Part shown: positions 54,226 through 64,000 of the stretch, piece by piece
How positions within the stretch are numbered: the stretch's first letter is position 1
Layout: every line of letters starts with the position of its first letter
DNA from: Isoetes taiwanensis
Lineage: Eukaryota > Streptophyta > Lycopodiopsida > Isoetales > Isoetaceae
Length of the DNA stretch: 64,000 nt
Assembly: GCA_021234155.1 (NCBI GenBank)
Contig: JAJEKV010000005.1
Coordinates: 7,184,216-7,248,215, forward strand
Reading direction: 5' to 3'
Notes under the pieces: generated by a model
The model's database searches: none
The model's input: the letters and a program-made list of their open reading frames with translations, nothing else
What the model was told of the DNA's origin: nothing
Program-made: the position numbers and the translations under genes

Positions 54226-57200
54226 TTGTTGTTGCTATGGCCATATTGAGAAAGTAATAAGTACATGAGGGCAAGACAAATGGGAACTAAAAGTCAAACC
54301 ATTATTGCACCTGCCATCACCTCAAATATAAGCATATAACCAAAAGCTTCATTTAGAAGCTAAATTTATTTATATGCTTAGATGGGACTGATGCACTGGT
54401 TACTGGTTAATATCCATTCCACCAAGAAACTTGAAAGAAGCAAATTCTTACCAATTGTTGAGAGATTTTGCAGGTAATTGATCGTAATTTTCATAATGAA
54501 AAATCTTCTCCAAGGAAAAGAATACAAAAACTTGAAAAATATTCACGTTTTGTGTGAAGCTAATGATTTCTAATAACAATTCGCTCCCTTCCATGTTATG
54601 ATCATAAAAGCCATAAAAGGGCATGCATTGCACATCAGAGTAGAACGATTGAGTAGAAGCTATTGAATAGACGCTTCTAAATTTACATTAGCTAAAGTTG
54701 CCAAACCTAACATGAATAGGTCGATTTACATAGTTCTTGGAGGTTGCTTGTTGAACCATAAGCTGGATAAATAGGACCAATTTGCATAGCCTGCAGTTCA
54801 TCCTTACCTGTCAGAAGACAGTGCTGGGTAAATAGGCCCAACCCATTGTATAGCTAGTTCAATTACTCACACAAAGGGAAAAAATATGAGCATAACAAAG
54901 CCAAATGAACTCCTATTTACGAAAATTAAATATCTATGTCATACCCTGAGGACAAATGTCCTTCTTGTTTCTCAATATCAACCATTCTTTCTTCTTCCCT
55001 TTTACAATTCGAGCCCACTAAAGATTTCTGGAGAATCTACAATTTTTCCAGCATAGAGACCTTTCATATCAGGAGAATAATAATAGTACCACGCACAACC
55101 TAGTATTAACAGAAGCGTGCCAAACAATAATGTTTCAAACATTTATTACTTTTAGAAGATATATGGAGAAACCCCTTAAATATATACTCAGCTGCCATGG
55201 CATTAGCACAATATCTATGTTGTTGATCTATATATCTGCGTTTGAATACCAACATAGTTGGTATTGGATTCAAAAAGAACTATCCATTTCTGAAAGCCAT
55301 GCATGAGAGAGAGATGAGTTGGGACAAAAAGCTTGATATGATGTCATACTCTTTCACATCAAAGTGCCTTCATATGCTAGAAAATGCAAAGTAGTATCTT
55401 TGATCCAGGAGTGATTGAGGAATAATGTCTCTCTAAAATTGTAGATACTGTTAACTTCGTGTTTGCCAATCATTTTGAAAAGCACCCAATGAATCAGGTG
55501 AGACAAACTGCTTTGACATATGTAAGGCAGACATACATTCATTTGGAAGAAGGAAACAATTTATGCTATATGATCGAACAATAAACAATAGAACCACACT
55601 TCTAGATTGAGCATTGCCCTGAAGTTGGCAATTCTATCTCCTTATAAATTAATCCAAGCAAGTCAATGTGTATGGCCTATTTGCTTTCCTTACTAATAAA
55701 GTTGTTTGAAATAGCTGATAACGTTGCACGTTGCTTCCAATAATCCATGTATTTTGTATTCAAGTTATTTCCTCGAAGACTCTTTTCACATTACGATGCA
55801 GTCATTTAAGCAACAGAGAAACTTATAATGATGAAAGTTGATAGGCAAGAAACTAAAAAGCCTACAACAACACGATAGATCACTGGAGAGAAAGAAGATA
55901 GAGCAATTCTAGAGAAAGAAACATACAAAAGAAATCAATGCAGCACGACTTTGAGGAAGAACCGTACATTCAGCACCATGGTTCTCTTATGCATAGACAG
56001 ATCCATGCTGTGGAACTTTATTATCCAAAAAATTCTATTATCCTTGCCCACCGTCATAATCCAAGTAATAGTTGCCATCTGCAAGAACTCATGTTACTAT
56101 TCCACCGATCAAACCAATATCTTAGCTGCAACTGATTGTACAAACCCAAGCTATGCACAGTTTGAAACAGAAAAACCTGCGGGCAGCGCAAGCAAAAAAG
56201 ACTTGATCAAGGTTGTTGTAAGCATGATCGGCAGAAAAAAGGTTGGAATAATTTGGAAAGGGGCTCCGTTAAAGCTCTAGCTGCGAAGACCTGTCGGCTT
56301 GGATAGACCTGTCCTCAGCTGGAACTTTACATGTCGTACCTGCAAAAATTGACTGGATATTACTTTCTAATGCAATTTATGCACATAAGGAGACAATTAC
56401 ACCATTGCACATATGCTGAAAAATATTGAAAGACGCTTTTATTTGATCAACAGAACTATAGGAGGTTCACCTTGAACGTGCAGACTGTTGAGTAACATTG
56501 CCTGGCAGTCCGACTTTCCTGGGAATTTGCCAAAGAAAGCCCGACTTTGTACATCAAATGCAAAATACTTGCTTACTTCAGCACAGAAGCAAGAAGCAGG
56601 ACACTGCACGCCCATCATCATAAATTTCATGGGTTACGAAACTTTATATCTATTTTCTGATCTTGCATCTGAAACAAAAAGGAGGACAATTTACCGTTCT
56701 CTGAAACAAAGAGCACAATGGTGATTTTCTATATTTCAACCAGAAGAAAGATCAGAAGAATGAATCTGCATGATAGATGTCGAGATATAAGCTCCGGAAC
56801 GACCTCCAGAAATGTTAGGAATGGCGTTGTGGCCTTGACGAACAATCGATATGGCGGTTGGTCCAGAAACAGGCAGAAAAAGCTTCAGGCTCTCAAATCC
56901 TCCTCTGCCATAGCCAAGCGCAGATTTCAAAACCTTCTGCACGCTGCAACAATCGCATAAACTTCAAGCAAATGCACAGAGATAGAAAAGAACTACTATT
57001 TCTGTCCTCCACACGTCTCTCATGCCGCCTACATTCAAAATCCATGCCTTCATATCCCAGATAAGACTGCAAAGAAAAATCACAGACAAAAGCCCCAGAA
57101 ACCCCTCTTCGAAATCATACTAAACAAATGCTCACAATTTTTGGAAGAACAGAAACAACTTCCGGCCACCAAAAATACCAATAATCTTAGGAAATCATGT

Positions 57201-57957
57201 TAAAAAAAAATCAAAAAGCTTTTCCACCAAACCTGAAAATCTCAAATTAACAAGATTTAGCCATTGTTTTCATGAATAAAGAGAGAATAGCATACTTGCT
57301 TTTAGAATATAATAATTTCTTTATCAAGTCAATTCAATTTATCATGCATACACAACCTACAAGAAAAGATGTTTCTATAAACATGATTTACACTATTAGT
57401 CTTTTAGTGCTATTGAGAATAAGCAAATTACAAACTTTATAAGTACAAATGATGCTTATTAATCTTTGCGTGCAAAATAAGTAAACAACAAACCAACAAA
57501 CCATACCTAAGTTAGTTCAACAAACCACAAATCAGACTAAAACAAACTCTCGTTTAATGAAATAATAATATATATGAAGATGTTGTTTACCATGCATCAA
57601 GAGGATGCAACTTATTATGAAGAATACTTTCACCTATAGTCTTAGAACAGGAACAGCTAAAAAACAAAACTCAGAAAGTACTCCTTCTTTTCACTGATTT
57701 TATTGTCATTTAAACTAGATTCTGAGACTTTTCAACAAGCCATAAATCACACAAATTTGAACTACATTAAAAAAGTTACGACCATCCAAAATCGGCCTAT
57801 TTTGCTATAACTATGACTTTTACCTTTGCTTTATAGAAAGAAGATGTTAATTACCTTCGTATTACCTTTTGTCAAAAGTTCCTTTGGAGCTTTTTATTTT
57901 TAGCAAAAAGCTTTCTGTCAATTCTTGCAGTACCTATGAACTTGGCTATGATACCAT

Positions 57958-58183
57958 GTTAGAAATATAACATGCAAGGAATAAGTGACGCAGCAAGACA
58001 GAAAGAATGAGAGAGAAAGAACACAAGTTATATCCCAAAGTGAATGTATTATTCATGAAGAGTACATACTCTTATATACAAATAAGCAAAGACCCTTTTA
58101 GCTCTATGAGCTATCAATAGACAATGAACTATCAATAGACAAAAGCTAAGATTGTATGGATGTATTATAAATAAATTCCAACA
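57958..58183 (-). repeat. 226-bp LTR with adjacent primer-binding site
   Basis: On the minus strand it runs from TGTTGGAATTTATTTATAAT to ...ATTTCTAACA, followed directly by TGGTATCATAGCC, one base different from the common Copia primer site. It is a 5' LTR of a Copia or TRIM-type element whose interior lies at lower coordinates. I see no second LTR. The kinase frame runs 34 bases into it and stops there. Confidence 0.75.
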
Positions 58184-58966
58184 TATTAGGACTCATCATC
58201 TTAACAAGCCATAACGTATCACATATATCCTTAAAGTCAGGACGGTCTGCATGATTATGTTTGATGCAAGATCGTATCAGATTTTTGAGCTGCTCAGGAA
58301 CATAATGAGGTATCTCTAGTCTCTCTCCTCTACTTTTACGCATCTTCCTGTTAAGAATCTCGGCAGATATTAAACCAAAGCTGTAAACATCTACCTTTCT
58401 TGAATAGTTTCCATCTCCTTCTAGCATTTCGGGAGCCATGTATAGCATAGTCCCCCTAAAACCTGTGTTGGTTATAACCGTCTGAAATCTCTGTTTTGAA
58501 ATACCAAAGTCAGTAACTTTGATAAGTGGGCTTCGATTATCTCCAACTTTGAGCAACACATTTGCAGGTTTCAGATCCCGGTGAATCACATTAATATTAT
58601 GTAACAACCTCATGGCCTTTGCTATTTGAAGGATCATGTCAATTGATTGAATGAGAGGAACACCATCTTTTAGCTCCATTATGTATTTCTTGAGATCCTT
58701 TTCCATAAGTTCTAAAACAAGTTTTTGCTTTTTAGTGAAACCGAAAATCTGCACAATATTTGGATGATAACCAGCACTAACCATTTCTTTAAAACCCCGC
58801 AATTCATCCCAGAAGTGTGCGGGATCTGCAAAGCGTTTGACGGCTACAGATATATCACCCAATTTTGCACCAAAAACCATTGCAAAAGAACCCGTGCCAA
58901 GCCCATAATAATCTATTAAGTGAGTATCGATAATACTAGGTGTTATGCATCCAACCCTGTCTCTAA
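58146..58966 (-). CDS. Protein kinase, C-terminal exon
   Basis: A Ser/Thr-type (TKL-like) kinase domain. Glycine loop GLGTGSFAMVFG, ATP-binding Lys in VAVKRF, catalytic loop VIHRDLKPANVLL, DFG in KVTDFGISK, GTMLYMAPEM as the activation-segment end, and DVYSFGLISAEIL. All key residues are present. The frame is open from about 58966, next to a good acceptor (ACAAATTTTAG), down to TAA/TAG at 58146. The last dozen codons (MLEFIYNTSIQS) are LTR-derived. Upstream exons are probable but not certain. It resembles short plant kinases with a regulatory N-terminus such as MLKL-like proteins, but I cannot name it. Likely cytosolic signalling enzyme; intact enough to be functional. Confidence 0.8.
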
Positions 58967-59123
58967 AATTTGTAATATGTTACGTCCTAAATCTGACCCT
59001 AAAAGCCCAGATTGAGATCTGTCACGTTGAATCAGTTCAGCTCTACGAATCAGTGCAGTTCTGTCACGTCGACTTGCAAATTCAAGACTGGACTTCCAAA
59101 AAACTAGATCTGTTTTGCAGTCA

Positions 59124-59336
59124 TTATCTATCCGAGTTGCTTGTGTCAACATTACAGGAATTCTTCAGAAAATCGTTAATGATGAGAGCATAAGCGATGG
59201 AATCATGAATAATATCAGACAGCTCACCTTCACAACCCAAAATGAAGAAAAGGATTGCAGGGGAATCCGTTTGGTGAGAGAGATTGATAAGTTGCAGAGC
59301 TCGTATGAGTAATATAGTCAACTCCTCCGCTAACAT
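59124..59336 (-). CDS. Possible first exon of the kinase gene
   Basis: Starts at an ATG (59336) with MLAEELTILLIRALQLINLS, then DSPAILFFILGCEGELSDII and AYALIINDFLKNS, a helical, non-repetitive sequence that reads like genuine protein. Candidate donors (GTAATG near 59148) follow. It lies 160-350 bp upstream of the kinase exon on the same strand, and a linking exon in 58980-59120 is possible. Family unknown. Confidence 0.35.
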   Translation of the reverse strand: MLAEELTILLIRALQLINLSHQTDSPAILFFILGCEGELSDIIHDSIAYALIINDFLKNSCNVDTSNSDR

Positions 59337-59408
59337 GGATGTCGAATATTTAGGCCGGGGTTTATGAAACGGGCTAGGCAGCCACCGTGGTTCAAAATTG
59401 GGGTTCAA

Positions 59409-61057
59409 CCCTTAAAAAATCCGGCCATTCCAACAAAAATTCCGATAGCCAAAAAATATTCCCGGCATTTTTTCAGGCTATTTTTGGAGAAGTTTCTAAC
59501 GATTTCCGGGAAAGTACACTATAATTTCATGTATTTCCGGCAGCCTTAAATGTAAGCAGGCATTTTTAATGGTTAGAGCAAATTTTAATTTCGAACCCTG
59601 GGCAGCCACTGCCCGACCCCCTGCCCGTGTACAAAGAGTTTAATGGCTTCGAAGCTACTCAGCCAGAGTCTCCAGGATTTCGTGCAATTCATAATGCGAT
59701 CTGCCAGGTCCTTTAGGATATGACATTGCGCCCCATTTACCCTTTCCAGTTGAGTTGTGCGATCTGGCCGCACAACTCAAGGACACCATCATTCCAATGT
59801 TGTGCAGCTCCCAAATCATTATGTTTCATGATCATGATATTAAAGTTAAACATCACAAATCATCACAATGGTTTCAGGATACACATTGCACACCTTCGAC
59901 GGCACTTTAAGCAGTTCAGGGCCAGGCCAGGCCAGGTTGCTCAGCGTAGGATTGCCCTGTTCATTATTTCTTCGACGTGCAGGACACGTTTACTTTTTTT
60001 ATTAACCTATGCGAGTCAACTAACTGTGAACATTAGGTAGGGTAGACCGGCCGTTGTTGGAACAAGCCCCATTTTTTGGTCCGCCATATTGCCCATTGAC
60101 ATGGCCGAAATTTGCCCTAATGCCGATTACAATTTTTCCATAACCTAAACAGCCACAACCCTAATCTGGAACAAGCGGAGCCCTAATTTGGAGCCCGCTT
60201 TTGCCGTTGGATGATCTGCTTGTCTGCAAGCTGGAATGGCTATAGCATTACATCATGATCAACGACTCCTTCTGTAGTTCTTGCTTGGCCATCTGATGGT
60301 GCAGTTAATATCCATTTTGATCCGTTGCATGCCCATTTATGGAGCACAGATAAAGGCATTTTGATCCAGTTGTTGCTGATTCCATGGACAAAAGTTATAA
60401 TTCTAAACAATTCCTTCTATCCTCCTATATAATAAAATTATCCGGTATGTCTGTCTTGAATGGCACCCTAAATCCAACGGTTTAAATCGCTTAACATACT
60501 AGACAGCTACAAATAGTATTTATCAAAATGGCTATGCTGCAAGAAGAATCCATGCTAATAATATCTTAGCTATTCAGTTTAAAATTTGTAGCCACAATTG
60601 AAATGTAGAACAAAAACACATATTCTTATTCTTCACGGAGGATCTTTATGTTCAAAATCTTAATGTCAAATGTGGCTCAGTAGGAGGGAGAAAAGAAGTA
60701 TTTGAATCTTTTGGGCTGCAACAATTTTAGAATATTATTAACCCGAATCATGCTCATAAGCATTGAAGTGCTCAGATCAGAAGCATTGATGTGCATTGAA
60801 GTGCTCTGATCAGAAGCATTGAAGTGCTCTGAACTAATAGAAATAGAGGGCGTGGTAGACGAATATCATATTCTTTACACTTTGCTGAAAGTGCTTCTAA
60901 ATTATCTTCTTTGGCAGCAGTCAATTGACGAACATGTATCTATTTAAATGTCACTTTTTTGGTATCAATGATTGGTCATGTTTTTTTAGAATGGGACTAT
61001 TTGAGGCTTATTCAGAAAAACATTATTGCCCATTCATGTTCAATTTGCCTGATACCT
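59409..61057. other. No gene recognised; hairpin and short repeats
   Basis: A perfect 12-bp hairpin TTGAGTTGTGCG-(7)-CGCACAACTCAA lies at 59750-59780. The unit GCATTGAAGTGCTCTGATCA recurs three times within 60759-60833. No coding similarity recognised. Confidence 0.45.
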
Positions 61058-61265
61058 ATGTTATAATAGGAACATAACAAGTACTAATGTGCATTCATAT
61101 AATAACTCTACTAAAAGCCCTACTTAATGGACACATCTACACACTTATGAAAGCATTAAGGCATGCATGTTATAGTAGGAACATAACGAATACTAATGTA
61201 CGTTCATATAATAACTTTACCAAAATCCCTGCTCCATGGACACACCTACACACTTAATGAACGCG
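61058..61265. repeat. 109-bp tandem duplication upstream of the pogo remnant
   Basis: Two copies start ATGTTATAATAGGAACATAA at 61058 and ATGTTATAGTAGGAACATAA at 61167, with the rest of the unit (CATTCATATAATAACT, GGACACA.CTACACACTTA) conserved. Confidence 0.85.
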
Positions 61266-61344
61266 CTTAATGGAATGCCTTTGCCCCTGATCAATGCCCT
61301 GGTTTACAAGCTTCTGGAACTCATCAATCCAAGAGACCAACAAC

Positions 61345-62675
61345 GAAGATTGTCAGGAATATGAAGAGAGGAAGTTGGTCTATTGAGGCTCTCAACAATG
61401 CAAAAGAAGATGTAGAATCTGGTCTGTAACCTATTAGAAAGGCTGCTAGACGTCATGGCATTCCTCATACAACTTTGAGAAATCACATTTTTGCCATTTC
61501 AAAATCAAAGTGTGGGAAGAAACCACGAGTTCTCTCTAATAGTGTGGGAGTTCTATTCTATTCTATTCTCTAATAGAGAGGAAACTGAACTTATTGAATG
61601 GTGCCTTCAAAAGGTTGTTGAAGGCTGGGGTGTGACAGTTACCATGTTGAGAAGGTTGGGGAGATTTGTGCAGGCAGATTAACATCAATTAAAAAATGGT
61701 ATTCCTGGCCAAAAATGGTGAAAATTGTTTAAAGGCCGGCATCCTGAATTGGCTCTGAGAAGAGCACAAGTAATGGATAATGCTCGTGCTTTAGCTCTTT
61801 CTAGGCCTACTCTAGATGCCTTTTATGACCAGCTACAAGAATGTTACAATGAATTTGGTTTTGATGCAACTCATGTTTGGAATTGTGATGAATCAGGAAT
61901 TCAAACAGGAAAAGAAGCTGGTGTCAGAATTATAGCGCGGAAGGGGGCCAAGCAAATTTCAGAGAGAACCATGCAGAATAGAGAGTGGATCACTGTTTTA
62001 TGTTGTGTCAACGCAGCAGGTGAGAAACTTCCTAATTTATATATTTTGAAAGGTATAAGAGCTAGGCAAGAGTATCTAGAAGGATATGAACCCCAAGCTG
62101 CCATTTCTATGCAAAAAAGAGCATGGATGACCAATGACATTTTCAAGGATTGTATTGAGCATTTTAGAAGGAATGTACTAGGTGGAGTTTCTCCTACTAA
62201 TCCACATCTTCTAATTCTTGATGATCATGGATCGCATGTCACCTTAAAAACTGTCAAGATTGCTGCAGCACATGGCATTCACATTCTGAAAATTCCCCCA
62301 CATACTTCTCACAGATTGCAGCCTTTAGATGTTTCTTGTTATAGATCTTTTAAGGAAGCATTTAGGAATATTAGACATAAGTATTGCATGGAGAATGATT
62401 GGATGGAGCCCCCAAAGGAGGATCTAACTTCAATGGTGAGAGAGGCCCTAGACTAGTCCTTGACTAGGAGCAATATCATGTCAGGCTTTAAAAAAACAGG
62501 TATATTTCTTTTTGATAGTACTATGGTTCAACCAGAATTGGGTGGGATAGGATTAGTCCTTAATGATTTGGTCTCAGCTGGAGAAGAAGTGCAAAACGAT
62601 CAAGTTGAAGAAATTAATATAGAGAATGAAGTACAGAATGTAAGTGATGAGGACAATGTGTGTGACGCTCCCTGA
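61345..62675 (+). pseudogene. Pogo/Tigger-type DDE transposase, disabled
   Basis: The N-terminal helix-turn-helix is visible in pieces (61360-61500): SWSIEALNNAKEDVESG, then an in-frame TAA, then PIRKAARRHGIPHTTLRNH, the psq pattern of pogo transposases. A broken CENP-B-type linker follows, then an intact 243-residue DDE_1 core (61725-62456) with Asp in WNCDESGI, Asp in LLILDDHGSH and the conserved PPHTSHRLQPLDVSCYRSFK. A TAG at 62454 is followed in frame by SLTRSNIMSGFKKTGIF, the usual continuation. At least two nonsense changes and indels: not functional. Terminal inverted repeats were not located. Confidence 0.85.
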
Positions 62676-64000
62676 ATATATACGGCGCTCCAGACATATA
62701 CACACAGGGACTTCCCCCTCCCATGGCAATCAGCTCACCATGAGCAGGGCCCTCCGTCTAACTCGGACCATCCATAGAAGGATGCCCGGGTGAAGGACAC
62801 GGAGGTGTTATTCGGCCCACGCCTTCAATGGGACTCCTAAGTCGCGGAAGCGTGAATACATGTTAGCACACAGCATAATCATATAATAAATAACCACCAC
62901 GAAGGGTGGCACATCCATCCAACTGATGATAACAGAGAAGATGCATCTAATGCTAAGGAAAACACCCCAAACCCCAGGTTCTACCCCGGCTCAGACTCCT
63001 GTGAGGATGGACAGACGGCTCGGTCTTAAGAGATCAGCAGACAGAGGTATAACCTGGCGTTGGCTGGCATAAAATAGTGGCTAGGGTTGTCCACTCCATC
63101 CGCCCCTCCTGTGCACACTTTGCAGATGAACTGAATCAAGCTATGGCATCATTGTAGCCTTCCGGAGACGCAATCCCAAGGCATCACCCTTCGGGACTAC
63201 TCCCGGGTTACATCTACCCGGGTCCGATGAGGCAGGTCAGGGAAGTGTCCCTTTCCAGAGTCGCAGTGATTCCATGGGTGAGCTAGAGAATACGTGCCGC
63301 ATCAGCGACCCCCGCATCCATACCCGACCTACTCCCCTAAATCTACACAAAGTACAGGGTGATCACACAGCTGTACCCAGGGAGTATCAGACCCATACCC
63401 GGCCTAGTTCACTGGCCGGCTATTAGGCCTAGCTCACTGAAGGAGTCCCCGTAGCCTTTTATGCCCAGGCGAGACCCCACCCCACACTTCATCACCACGG
63501 CTCCTTGTCTGGTGCTTCAATCATGCCATAGATTCCACAGCTCGGTGGGATCTTGTGCACAGGCCGCATCTAATGGGAATAATACATGGCTCTATCTAGG
63601 AGCATACTATAATACATGGGCTCAGAGGTCTCTACCCCCCTGTAATCCCCCATCTCTGGAGTGCTAACTAAGCAAAGAACGACGAAACCATCAACCAAAG
63701 CACAAATAGAGACTAGAGATAAGAATACTCACCATATCAATCAAGGGTTAGCCTAACAGGTAAACTACAGAGAAAAACAGAGAAGAACACACCACAGAGA
63801 GGCGCTATGCTATAGATCACCTACTGACTAACCCTCAAATCGGTCTGGGCTGCTCCATCTTGACTAGCTGACGGGTGCCTGGCTGCTGCTTCTCCTCCTC
63901 CATCTCCAACTGCTCTTAATTCGAATTGGGGCACAAAAGCCCTAATTTGGGTGTCCAAAATGGAAATCCTGTCTTGCCCAATCGATTTGGGAGCATAGCT
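62676..64000. other. GC-rich repetitive sequence, probable LTR running off the window
   Basis: Distinctly more GC-rich than the rest of the window, with no coding potential recognised. It starts at or near TGTGTGACGCTCCC (62658), which looks like an LTR end. The minus strand carries transcribed-looking, splice-site-like sequence near 63740-63720. Its partner, if any, lies beyond the right edge. Confidence 0.35.

Larger units (their letters stand above)
52922..57957. other. No gene recognised; tandem repeats
   Basis: About 5 kb of AT-rich DNA with no recognisable protein. It contains the tandem repeats at 53624 and 53815, listed separately. The last 13 bases (57945-57957) read, on the minus strand, TGGTATCATAGCC: the primer-binding site that goes with the LTR next to it. 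Part of this region is probably the internal DNA of that element. Confidence 0.4.

Overview
This window is nuclear DNA of a land plant. The evidence is a spliced MLH1 gene, a plant-type UDP-glycosyltransferase with a PSPG box, a plant GT8 exon, and plant-style Ty1/Copia, Ty3/Gypsy, TRIM and LINE elements. MLH1 introns are short (60 nt to about 670 nt). The transposon mix includes a pogo/Tigger transposase, a Crypton-like recombinase fragment, a transposase-like fragment with SDG and HGKG-type motifs, and a LINE with a microsatellite tail. That mix makes me think of a fern, lycophyte or bryophyte rather than a flowering plant, but the sequence alone does not settle it.

Layout. 1-2.3 kb: a CACTA-type transposon end and a tandem duplication. 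2.3-8.7 kb: MLH1 on the minus strand, which I reconstruct as 17 exons giving an uninterrupted 749-codon reading frame, with two GC-AG introns and two very small introns. 8.7-14.2 kb: short repeats, then a badly decayed Copia element on the plus strand. 14.3-14.9 kb: a GT-rich minisatellite duplicated in tandem (306 bp). 14.9-25.65 kb: a nest. The outer element is a miniature LTR element (TRIM, 177-bp LTRs, TSD GGTCT) whose LTRs contain a tRNA-Ala(UGC)-like sequence. Inside it sits a 10.2-kb Ty3/Gypsy element with 1.9-kb LTRs and TSD CCATT. 25.7-27 kb: a decayed transposase-like gene. 27-34.8 kb: no recognisable gene. 34.8-39.3 kb: a rearranged LINE. 39.8-41.6 kb: a Copia remnant with an internal inversion. 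43.1-44 kb: a second LINE type. 44.4-46.1 kb: a complete two-exon UGT gene (minus strand) with a hairpin downstream and a MITE in its promoter. 47.7-48 kb: an orphan first exon of a GT8 gene. 48.65 kb: a near-perfect GC-rich hairpin. 49.6-50.1 kb: Crypton-like fragment. 50.3-52.9 kb: a 5'-truncated LINE of the same family as the one at 39 kb. 53-58 kb: tandem repeats but no gene I recognise. 57.96-59.3 kb: a protein kinase gene whose stop codon lies in an LTR. 61.3-62.7 kb: pogo transposase pseudogene. 62.7-64 kb: probable LTR sequence running off the window.

Likely working host genes are MLH1 (mismatch repair), the UGT (glucosylation of small molecules) and perhaps the kinase. The rest is mostly mobile-element history. 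The most unusual item is the TRIM whose LTRs carry a tRNA-derived RNA polymerase III promoter. It is comparable in design to Cassandra elements, which carry 5S rRNA promoters, but uses a different RNA gene.
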